This document shows positions 1 through 6,410 of a DNA stretch of 11,870 nucleotides, piece after piece. The notes beneath the pieces were generated by a model. That model was not told where the DNA came from. It saw nothing but the letters and a program-made list of their open reading frames with translations, and ran no database searches. The stretch comes from CAZQEZ01 sp964592475. Lineage in GTDB: Bacteria > Bacteroidota > Bacteroidia > Cytophagales > Cyclobacteriaceae. Position 1 is the stretch's first letter, and each line of letters starts with the position of its first letter. The translations under genes were made by a program, and so were the position numbers. The stretch covers positions 1 to 11,870 of the forward strand of contig CAZQEZ010000131.1 in assembly GCA_964592475.1 (NCBI GenBank), given 5' to 3'.

Positions 1-1278
1 CCTTGGTAAATACTAATACCGGTCCTTTAGAATCATGATTGGAGGCTGCTACTACTCCGTCTTTATAATCGAAAAGCCTGGCAATATCGCCATCATATAG
101 TTGAGTAAAATTATCGGGATTGCCATCAGTGACATAAAGTTTTTCCTTCGCAATTAAATATAATAAATCATTTTTTACCAATAAATTTCGTGGCCAGGAT
201 CCTTTAGTTGGATCTGGATCAATTTCTTTAAAATTTTCAGCAATAGCAGTAATCACACCTGATGGAGGATTGACAGTGACCAAAGCTTCCACCCTGGCAC
301 TGGCACAGCCATCTATTGCCTCCACGTAAAATGCTGAAGTAGTAGAAAGTGGATTAGTGGTATAGCTAGCCCCAGTTCCTAATAAAGTTCCTCCTTCTGC
401 AGTGTTATACCATTTGATTGTTCCTTGTGGTGCTGATGCACTTAGCGTTGTACTTTCTCCACCACAAATACTCTTACCAGCCACTGTAGGCTCTGGCGTT
501 AAGCAGCATACATATCCTCTTGCTTGCGCTACTTGTCTCGCTTTTTCAAACTGTAGATTAGAAAATGAATTCATACAAGCATCCATCGAATATGACATAA
601 TATTACTAACGTCCGGCTTATAAGTTTGCCCGTTGGGATCTTTGGCTGTACCAGTATAAATACATGTATTAGCATTTACTTTATTTAGCAGGTTAGGGTC
701 AGCCGGAGTATCACAAAAACGATCGCCGGCCACATCACAATTGCTTCCATCTACTAATTCAGCAGTTACGCCTGTGTTACCTAAGCCATGGGTATGTGGC
801 AAACCTAAAACATGACCCAGTTCGTGAGCTAATATAAGTTGAAAAGTACGACTACAATTCACATTGATATAAATGTGTTTAGCTGTGGCACCACAACCGG
901 CGTTACCTTTGTATACAATCACGTTTATTGCCCGATCATTGATATCCCTTTCATCGCCGTCATTATAAAATCTGGTTTCCCCGCATCTACTAAAGCTAAT
1001 ATTTCCATTGGTATACCAACTATTGACAGTAGCTAATGCTGATGAGATTTTTGATTCGGAAATTACCGGATTACCACCTGCTTTTTCAATGTGAAAAGTA
1101 ATAGGTACATCAATCTGTTCATTTAATGAGAGTTTTCGGGCATTGCGATTTTCAAATAGAAGTTGCTCAATTTGCTCATTGAATGATGGTCCTGTTTCAG
1201 TGTCGCAGAAAGAAGTTTGGGAAAAAGCTTCTAGTGAAGTAAAATAAATCAAGGAAAAAAAAGTAGTATTCTTATCAT
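1..1278 (-). CDS. Secreted M43 (pappalysin-like) zinc metallopeptidase with Ig-like and ELWxxDGT-like modules, 3'-partial, apparent frameshift near start
   Basis: This minus-strand reading frame is open to the left edge, so the C-terminus is missing. With the frame repaired, the extended zinc motif HELGHVLGLPH (HExxHxxGxxH) lies at about residues 152-162 (nt 826-794). The Met-turn SNIMSYSMD follows at about 226-234. Together these identify family M43, the secreted pappalysin/ulilysin-type peptidases. Residues about 260-338 form a Ser/Thr-rich Ig-like domain of the kind found in Bacteroidota surface proteins (IKWYNTAEGG, FYVEAIDGC). The remainder (LYLIAKEKLYVTDG) resembles ELWxxDGT repeats. 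The only good start, ATG at 1278, reads MIRILLFFP and then stops. One extra T in the eight-T run (1255-1262) would join it to SLIYFTSLEAFSQ and give a normal signal peptide. As written, only a TTG start just downstream with a shortened signal remains. It could be a sequencing error, a pseudogene, or a slippage-controlled gene. The family call is firm; the state of the gene is not. Confidence 0.85.
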
Positions 1279-1318
1279 AGTAGTTGTTTTAGTCAAATAA
1301 AATTAAAAATACTACTTT
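1260..1318. repeat. Perfect 11-bp inverted repeat bracketing the M43 start codon
   Basis: AAAGTAGTATT (1260-1270) and its exact complement AATACTACTTT (1308-1318) are separated by 37 nt. On the minus strand the M43 ATG (1278-1276) lies in the loop and the 3' arm runs into the T8 tract. The 5' arm could also pair over six bases with ACTACT directly before the ATG (1284-1279), so two exclusive pairings are possible. It may be a translational control hairpin, or a weak terminator for the upstream gene because a U tract follows. The stem is AT-rich and the loop long, so the function is inferred. Confidence 0.5.
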
Positions 1319-1391
1319 CCTATTTTGATATACTATTGAGCCAAAAGTTACCTGTGTAGAAAACTTGCTAATGTTAGTTTCCTTTTGCCAA

Positions 1392-3077
1392 TCAATAACC
1401 GGCTGCCTGCCCGTCTTTTCTGCTTTCGGAGGCACCATAGTAAACCTGATTTTCTGCATCATACATGATAGCCTGGTATCCTCCATAGCCACCCACATCC
1501 CAGCGCAAGTCATGGCCTTTCAATATCAATTCCCTTATTACACCATATTCATAGCCACTTTCCAGGGTTACATATCCACCATCGGTCATTTTTTCGCCGG
1601 TAGGCTCCGATGAGCCATGGTGTTGAATACGGGGTGCATCTCCGGCTTCCTGCAAGTTCATACCAAAATCGACCATGTTCACTATTATTTGTGCGTGTCC
1701 CTGAGGTTGCATAGCTCCTCCCATTACCCCAAAGCTCATGAACGGTTTTCCGTCTTTAGTTACAAAGCCGGGAATAATTGTATGGAATGGACGCTTGCCA
1801 GGTGCATACACGTTGGCATGGCCTTCTTGCAATGAAAAAAGTTCTCCCCTGTCCTGCAGCATAAAGCCCAGACCCGGAGGCACCATGCCCGATCCCATGC
1901 CCCGGTAGTTACTTTGAATCAATGAAACCATATTGCCATCTTTGTCAGCAACGGTCATATAAATGGTATTGCCGGTTTCAAGTTCGCCCGTATCAAAAGA
2001 ACGTGCAGCACGATCCGGGTCAATTAATTTGGCTCTTTCCAGGGCGTATTCTTTGGAGATGAGTTTTTCTACCGGTACTTTGGCAAAATCCATATCCGCA
2101 TAGTATTTGGCCCGGTCCTCGTACGCTAGTTTTTTCGCTTCGGTAAAAAGATGAACGTAATCGGCACTGCCAAATCCCATAGATCTTAGATCATATTGCT
2201 CCAGGATATTAAGCATTTGTAAAGCCGCTATACCTTGTCCGTTAGGAGGCAATTCCCACACATCGTAACCGCGATAGTTGCTGGAAACCGGTTCCACCCA
2301 TTCACTCGTGTGACTTGCCAAATCATCTTCATTTAAAAAGCCGCCTTGCTCCCGGATGAAACCGGCTATGGTAGCAGCAATTTCACCTTTGTAAAAGGCA
2401 TCCTTTCCCTGATAGGCAATTTTTTCATAGGTATTGGCCAATTGAGGATTTTTAAATACTTCGCCTTTGGCTGGGGTGTCGCCATTTGGCATATACACTT
2501 CTGAAAAATTAGGATATTGCTGAAACCTACGGGAGCTCAACCGCGTGTAAAAGGCAATTAATTCCGAGACCGGAAAACCTTCACGTGCATATTGAATTGC
2601 CGGAGCCAATATTTCATTCATGGGTTTGCTGCCAAATTTTTTATGCATTTCAAACCAGCCATCCACGCAACCGGGAACGGAAACCGGCAACGGTCCATAA
2701 GCAGGAATACTTTCCATCTTTTTGTCCTTGAAGTAAGAAAGATTCAGGTTTTGTGGTGAACGACCACTGGCATTTAATCCATACAATTGTTTGGTTTTGG
2801 CATCCCAGATAATGGCAAATAAATCACCACCAATGCCACTTCCGGTTGGCTCTACCAGTCCCAGCATGGCATTGGCTGCAATGGCGGCATCAATGGCATT
2901 GCCACCATTTTGCAGTATTTTTATCCCTACCTGGGTAGCCAACGGCTGACTGGTAGCCACCATGCCATTGCGGGCGATCACCTCGGAGCGAGTGGTAAAA
3001 TTTTTGCCTGTGATCCGATCCTGTGCAAAAGTTAATACAGAAAAGAATGAAAATAAGAGGATAAAAAGTAGTTTCAT
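1392..3077 (-). CDS. Gamma-glutamyltransferase-family secreted Ntn hydrolase (YwrD/cephalosporin acylase-like branch)
   Basis: This 561-residue protein has a signal peptide (residues 1-19, ending FAQ), so it should act in the periplasm or outside the cell. GGT-family enzymes are made as a proenzyme that cleaves itself before a catalytic Thr; they then transfer or hydrolyse gamma-glutamyl groups such as that of glutathione. The probable cleavage site and nucleophile is Thr371 in GNTIYMTVADKDGNMVSL. Other family signatures are the N-terminal QNGGNAIDAAIAANAML (56-72), GSGIGGD (79-85) and PPNGQGIAALQML (277-289). The segments LNASGRSP (101-108), RPFHTIIPGF (429-438) and MGGAMQPQGHAQ (452-463) resemble the YwrD/cephalosporin acylase-like branch more than classical GGT, so the true substrate may differ from glutathione. 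A promoter candidate lies just upstream, so it may be transcribed separately from the reductase gene before it. The start is the only Met giving a normal signal peptide. Confidence 0.93.
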   Translation of the reverse strand: MKLLFILLFSFFSVLTFAQDRITGKNFTTRSEVIARNGMVATSQPLATQVGIKILQNGGNAIDAAIAANAMLGLVEPTGSGIGGDLFAIIWDAKTKQLYGLNASGRSPQNLNLSYFKDKKMESIPAYGPLPVSVPGCVDGWFEMHKKFGSKPMNEILAPAIQYAREGFPVSELIAFYTRLSSRRFQQYPNFSEVYMPNGDTPAKGEVFKNPQLANTYEKIAYQGKDAFYKGEIAATIAGFIREQGGFLNEDDLASHTSEWVEPVSSNYRGYDVWELPPNGQGIAALQMLNILEQYDLRSMGFGSADYVHLFTEAKKLAYEDRAKYYADMDFAKVPVEKLISKEYALERAKLIDPDRAARSFDTGELETGNTIYMTVADKDGNMVSLIQSNYRGMGSGMVPPGLGFMLQDRGELFSLQEGHANVYAPGKRPFHTIIPGFVTKDGKPFMSFGVMGGAMQPQGHAQIIVNMVDFGMNLQEAGDAPRIQHHGSSEPTGEKMTDGGYVTLESGYEYGVIRELILKGHDLRWDVGGYGGYQAIMYDAENQVYYGASESRKDGQAAGY

Positions 3078-3119
3078 AAGCGTATCTTATATGTTTTATT
3101 TCATAATTTAAGCAAATGC

Positions 3120-3150
3120 TAAAGATACTGAAATAAAAATATCCGCCAAA
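3120..3150 (-). promoter_or_regulatory. Candidate Bacteroidota-type promoter for the GGT-like gene
   Basis: On the minus strand, TTTG (3150-3147) is followed after 19 nt by TATCTTTA (3127-3120). This is one mismatch from the Bacteroidota TTTG-N19-TAnnTTTG promoter. Transcription would begin about 35 nt before the ATG at 3077. It is a pattern match only. Confidence 0.45.
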
Positions 3151-3153
3151 AAG

Positions 3154-3179
3154 CACTCATCCTCTATTATCACTCATCC
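3154..3179. repeat. 9-bp direct repeat just upstream of the GGT promoter candidate
   Basis: CACTCATCC occurs at 3154-3162 and again at 3171-3179, 17 nt start to start. It lies a few bases upstream of the candidate -33 element and just past the stop of the reductase gene. The position would suit an activator site, but no regulator is identified and chance is not excluded. Confidence 0.35.
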
Positions 3180-3193
3180 CCTCATTCCTGAAA

Positions 3194-4006
3194 TCAATCC
3201 CAGTCAGGAGCCCAGGCAGGGTCTACTAGTCGGTGGTCACCACGCACATCATCCATTTGTTGCATTTCCGCTTCTGTAAGTTCAAAGTCAAAAATTTCAA
3301 AATTGCTTTTAATGTGATCTTCTTTAGCGGCTTTGGGTATGGCAGCCACTTTATCCTGTTGTATCAGCCAACGCAGTGTTATCTGGGTGGGTAATTTATT
3401 ATACTTTTCTGCTATTTGCTTTATTGTTTCATGATCATTCACTTCTCCACGTGATATAGGGCTATAAGCCGTAAGCAGTATACCCAATTCTCTGGTTACA
3501 TTTAATAGTTTTTGCTGATCAAGCATAGGATGGTATTCTACTTGATTAGTAAATATTTCGCCTATTTGAGCCGCTTTGCGCGTAAGTTCAATAGTAAAAT
3601 TACTAACTCCTACTGCTTTTATTTTACCTTCATCTTTTAGCTTAAAGAAAATTTCTAATGATTTTTCCAGAGGTATGTCGAAATTAGGCCAATGGATCAG
3701 CATCAGATTCACATATTCCATATCTAAATCGCGTAGACTGTTTTCAGTTTCTTGCCTTATTTGTTCAGGAGATAAATTATCCGGTGGAATCTTACTTGTG
3801 ACAAAAAGACCGTCCCTATCTATTCCAGAGTTTTTTATTCCCTTTCCTACTTCTTTTTCATTGTTGTACATGCGGGCTGTATCAATGTGACGGTAGCCGG
3901 TTTCAATTGCAAGTTGTACACCTTTTATACATGCTTCACCTGGTAGCCTAAAAGTTCCGTATCCGAGGGTTGGCATTTTTTGCCCTCCTTTTTCAAAAAA
4001 TCTCAT
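3194..4006 (-). CDS. dkgB: Aldo/keto reductase, DkgB-like (2,5-diketo-D-gluconate / methylglyoxal reductase family)
   Basis: This 270-residue cytoplasmic (beta/alpha)8-barrel oxidoreductase should reduce aldehydes or ketones with NADPH. The catalytic tetrad is complete: Asp42 (HIDTA), Tyr47 (MYNNE), Lys72 (TSK) and His105 (LIHWP). Cofactor-binding segments are visible as VSNF (134-137), Gln155, Ser182 (AYSP) and IPKAA (223-227), followed by HIKSNFEIFDFELT. The C-terminus, HRLVDPAWAPDWD, matches the ending of E. coli DkgB closely, and the length is near that of DkgB (267). The physiological substrate cannot be read from sequence. ATG 4006 gives the N-terminal hairpin found in many family members. 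An internal ATG at 3976 follows a strong Shine-Dalgarno sequence and is a serious alternative. The gene is divergent from the sulfatase gene and is followed after 116 nt by the GGT-like gene. Confidence 0.9.
   Translation of the reverse strand: MRFFEKGGQKMPTLGYGTFRLPGEACIKGVQLAIETGYRHIDTARMYNNEKEVGKGIKNSGIDRDGLFVTSKIPPDNLSPEQIRQETENSLRDLDMEYVNLMLIHWPNFDIPLEKSLEIFFKLKDEGKIKAVGVSNFTIELTRKAAQIGEIFTNQVEYHPMLDQQKLLNVTRELGILLTAYSPISRGEVNDHETIKQIAEKYNKLPTQITLRWLIQQDKVAAIPKAAKEDHIKSNFEIFDFELTEAEMQQMDDVRGDHRLVDPAWAPDWD
3974..3991 (-). promoter_or_regulatory. Strong Shine-Dalgarno sequence before an internal ATG of the dkgB-like gene
   Basis: AAAGGAGG (3991-3984) lies 7 nt before an in-frame ATG (3976-3974) that would start the protein at MPTLGYGTFRL. 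The same bases encode Lys-Gly-Gly if translation begins at 4006. E. coli DkgB also begins close to this point, so the short form is possible; the motif may instead be a by-product of coding. Confidence 0.35.
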
Positions 4007-4040
4007 GTTATTAACTTTTTTTAATTGCGTTTTTATTTCT

Positions 4041-4048
4041 TAACTTTA
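4041..4048 (+). promoter_or_regulatory. Possible -7 promoter element for the sulfatase gene
   Basis: TAACTTTA differs by one base from TAnnTTTG and would start transcription about 60 nt before the sulfatase ATG at 4117. No -33 element at proper spacing was found. The copy TTAACTTT is repeated 29 nt upstream (4011-4018). Weak evidence. Confidence 0.25.
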
Positions 4049-4116
4049 AAAAATGGAAATTGATAAGTATTAAACAGAATCATTTTTTTAGCATCATTCT
4101 ACTAATCCCTTTAATT

Positions 4117-5496
4117 ATGAACATGAATTTAAGATTTTTTTGCTTATTACTACTGCTTTTACCCTCATTAGCGATTGCTCAAAATCAACGCCCAAATATT
4201 GTAATTCTATTTGCAGATGATATGGGCTTTGCCGACCTGAGTTGCTATGGCAGTAATGAAAATGACACACCGGTATTGGATAAATTAGCCTCGGAAGGCA
4301 TGAAATTCACTGACTTTTACGCGGGTTCGGCTGTTTGTTCTCCTTCCCGAGCCAGCTTGCTTACCGGGCGATTTTCGGTAAGGGCTGGCATATACAGTTG
4401 GGTCTCCGAAAGAGCTCCTCATAAAATGCATTTACATCGAGATGAAGTGACTATTGCCGAACTACTAAAAAGGCAGGGTTATGCCACTGCACACATTGGC
4501 AAATGGCACTTAAGTTTTGATTTAGTAAAAGGATCGGGTCCTCGTCCTACGCCAGCAGATCAAGGTTTTGATTATTGGTTTGCTACTATTAATAATGCCA
4601 AGCCATCACATCATAATCCAGGCAATTTTGTACGAAATGGAAATCAGGTTGGTGCTATAGATGGATATTCAAGCCATATTGTAGTAGAGGAAGCTGCTAG
4701 TTGGCTAGATAACCATCGTAACCCTGATGATCCCTTTTTTCTTAATATATGGTTTCACGAGCCTCATCATCCGGTAGCTGCACCGGAAGTGCTAAACAAC
4801 AAACACAAAAACACCAATTTGCCAGCTTACTATGGCAGCATTGAAAATATGGATATAGCCGTGGGTCACTTGCTTAAGAAGCTTGAAGAAATAGGTGCTT
4901 CTGAAAATACTTTTATTGTGTTTATGTCAGATAATGGCAGCTATCGATGGGATAGTAATGGACCCTTTAAAGCGGGAAAAACTAAATTGTGGGAGGGAGG
5001 TATTCGAGTACCAGGTATTATTAAATGGCCTGGCAAAATTACTCCGGGGTCTCAAGAAATAACCCCCGCGGGCGTAGTAGATATTTTACCAACAATAGCA
5101 GAAATTACTGGTGCTGCATTACCGAACAAAACTATTGATGGCAAAAGCCTGGTGACGCTATTCAATGGTAAACGGTTGGAAAGAGAAAAGCCTTTGTATT
5201 GGTTTTATAGCCCCTCCAGGCCAGCTGTGGCTATTCGCGATGGAGATTGGAATATGGTGGCTGACCCGGTAATGGATATACCTACTGATAACATGTTTCA
5301 GGAAGAATGGATAGGGATGGTAAAAGAAACAAGTTTAACTAATTTCAGGCTTTATAACCTGCGAAAAGATCCGGGACAGCAAAATGATTTATCAGAAGAA
5401 AATCCGGAAAAATATGAAGCAATGAAGGCAAAATTGCAGGGGTTACATCAAGATGTGGTAGATGAAGCGATTGATTGGCGTTCATTTGAGTTTTAG
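4117..5496 (+). CDS. Secreted Cys-type sulfatase (family S1, arylsulfatase / N-acetylgalactosamine-6-sulfatase-like)
   Basis: This 459-residue sulfatase hydrolyses sulfate esters, in this phylum usually those of algal or host polysaccharides. The active-site signature CSPSRASLLTGR begins at Cys74. That Cys must be converted to formylglycine by a maturase, and no maturase gene is in the window. Other visible catalytic or metal positions are Asp34 and Asp35 (FADDMG), Lys129 and His131 (HIGKWH), His214 to His218 (HEPHH), and Asp272 and Asn273 (MSDNGS), with a conserved Lys near 285-288. The ATG at 4117 (or 4123) gives a clean signal peptide with six Leu in a row, ending AIAQ; a longer TTG start at 4060 is unlikely. 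No SusC/SusD or glycoside hydrolase gene lies nearby, so the substrate is open. The Kazal gene follows after 38 nt and may share its transcript. Confidence 0.93.
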   Translation: MNMNLRFFCLLLLLLPSLAIAQNQRPNIVILFADDMGFADLSCYGSNENDTPVLDKLASEGMKFTDFYAGSAVCSPSRASLLTGRFSVRAGIYSWVSERAPHKMHLHRDEVTIAELLKRQGYATAHIGKWHLSFDLVKGSGPRPTPADQGFDYWFATINNAKPSHHNPGNFVRNGNQVGAIDGYSSHIVVEEAASWLDNHRNPDDPFFLNIWFHEPHHPVAAPEVLNNKHKNTNLPAYYGSIENMDIAVGHLLKKLEEIGASENTFIVFMSDNGSYRWDSNGPFKAGKTKLWEGGIRVPGIIKWPGKITPGSQEITPAGVVDILPTIAEITGAALPNKTIDGKSLVTLFNGKRLEREKPLYWFYSPSRPAVAIRDGDWNMVADPVMDIPTDNMFQEEWIGMVKETSLTNFRLYNLRKDPGQQNDLSEENPEKYEAMKAKLQGLHQDVVDEAIDWRSFEF

Positions 5497-5534
5497 CCTT
5501 TAAACATACTTCCGGTTTCTTTATTTAATTTGGT

Positions 5535-5744
5535 ATGAAAGAATTATTATTAATTACTATGGCTTTTACAGGTTGCGAAAGTAATGATTGTATTGACAAG
5601 TCAAAAATAAATCCGAACATACTGTGTGCTCAAGTTTTTGAGCCAGTGTGTAGTTGCGATGGAGAAACCTATTCAAACAGCTGTGAAGCGGAAAAAGCAG
5701 GAGTAACTCAGTATAGCAAAGGTGCTTGTAAAGCAGAAGACTAG
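5535..5744 (+). CDS. Small Kazal-type serine protease inhibitor lipoprotein
   Basis: This 69-residue protein consists of a very short lipoprotein signal (MKELLLITMAFTG, lipid-attachment Cys14) and one Kazal-like domain. Kazal domains block serine proteases by inserting a rigid loop into the active site. The core FEPVCSCDGETYSNSCEA is diagnostic, with Cys31-x7-Cys39-x10-Cys50 and a final Cys65. The usual fifth Cys is Lys54 here, while an extra Cys41 forms Cys-x-Cys; Cys19 and Cys41 may make the compensating disulfide. The reactive-site residue would lie just after Cys31 (Ala-Gln-Val). An in-frame stop at 5526-5528 rules out a longer start. The gene follows the sulfatase closely and converges on the heme lipoprotein gene; the last codons form one arm of the terminator hairpin. 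The domain call is good; actual inhibition is inferred. Confidence 0.8.
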   Translation: MKELLLITMAFTGCESNDCIDKSKINPNILCAQVFEPVCSCDGETYSNSCEAEKAGVTQYSKGACKAED

Positions 5745-5757
5745 AGCTGCTTTACAA
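5726..5757. terminator. Bidirectional terminator hairpin with both stop codons in its loop
   Basis: TTGTAAAGCAG (5726-5736) and CTGCTTTACAA (5747-5757) form a perfect 11-bp stem around a 10-nt loop containing CTAG. The plus-strand Kazal gene stops at TAG 5742-5744 and the minus-strand heme lipoprotein gene at TAG 5743-5741. On the plus strand the stem is followed by a T-rich stretch (TTTCTTT). The terminator role is inferred from symmetry and position. Confidence 0.7.
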
Positions 5758-6394
5758 TTTCTTTACTAGCCATTTTAATGCTCCACATACCTCTTAGGTC
5801 GCCTAATTCAAACCCAGTGGCTGAGTCAACCGGGTACAATTCCTTTATTAACGTGTAAGTTTCTTCGGTAACATTTTTTCCAACTTTTCCATGGCAATTC
5901 AAACAAAGTGAATTATTAATTATTATCGGCTTTGTATATAAAAGGTAGTTGTTTTCAAGTTGCTGCACATTGTCAGTAAGAGGTTGATCGCTTTCCTGGT
6001 TATAATGATATGCTTCTAATATCCTTTTTTCAATTGCTGAAGGATTATTTTCCTGGTTTCTGGTTTTTAAAGAAGTTCTTCTGATTACAATATCCCGGTT
6101 TTGCTGCACCGAATCAACTAAAGGATAAGCCTGAATATTGCAAAATTCAATTGCTCCTTTAGGTCCGGCTTCCTTTAACGCTTTTTTCAAATTCGAGCCT
6201 AATAATTGTTGTGTTTGTTTTGCCAGAGACTCTCCCCATTTCGCTGCTGAAGCTATAACTTCACCTTCAGGAATTTTTTTGATCTCTCTACTTTCAATCT
6301 CTTCTCTTAAGGCATTTGACCTTTCAGTTTTTGGTGGATTACAGGCTGTAAAAGCTAAGCCTATAATTAATCCGAACAAGCATATTTTATACAT
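5741..6394 (-). CDS. DUF3365 (Tll0287-like) c-type heme lipoprotein
   Basis: This 217-residue lipoprotein (signal MYKICLFGLIIGLAFTAC, lipid-attachment Cys18) has one DUF3365 heme domain. Heme attachment is at Cys164, Cys167 and His168 (CLNCHG). The family segments AIEFCNIQAYPL (81-92) and RRTSLKTRNQENNP (105-118) are both present. In the structurally studied cyanobacterial homologue Tll0287 the heme has a His/Cys axial pair in a PAS-like fold; Cys85 is the likely Cys ligand here. DUF3365 usually forms the outer sensor part of histidine kinases, chemoreceptors or cyclases, but here it stands alone as a lipoprotein. The chosen ATG lies 16 nt after the receptor gene. Upstream ATGs at 6424 and 6442 overlap the receptor gene and spoil the lipoprotein signal. 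It is almost certainly cotranscribed with the receptor. A redox or gas-sensing role is inferred. Confidence 0.87.
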   Translation of the reverse strand: MYKICLFGLIIGLAFTACNPPKTERSNALREEIESREIKKIPEGEVIASAAKWGESLAKQTQQLLGSNLKKALKEAGPKGAIEFCNIQAYPLVDSVQQNRDIVIRRTSLKTRNQENNPSAIEKRILEAYHYNQESDQPLTDNVQQLENNYLLYTKPIIINNSLCLNCHGKVGKNVTEETYTLIKELYPVDSATGFELGDLRGMWSIKMASKEIVKQL

Positions 6395-6410
6395 AAAATA
6401 AAAGAATTTG

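Noticed and set aside
402..1036. Plus-strand open frames opposite the M43 gene
   Set aside because: They are antisense to a continuous frame with clear catalytic motifs and show no domain, signal or start context of their own.
1365..1835. Plus-strand open frames opposite the GGT-like gene
   Set aside because: They run against a well-conserved enzyme and encode low-complexity sequence without recognisable features.
4053..4073. Six-codon upstream open frame (MEIDKY) before the sulfatase
   Set aside because: No ribosome binding site and no sign of an attenuator; expected by chance in a leader of this length.
4060..4116. Upstream TTG start adding 19 residues to the sulfatase
   Set aside because: It places a second hydrophobic stretch before a complete signal peptide; ATG 4117 or 4123 gives a standard secretion signal.
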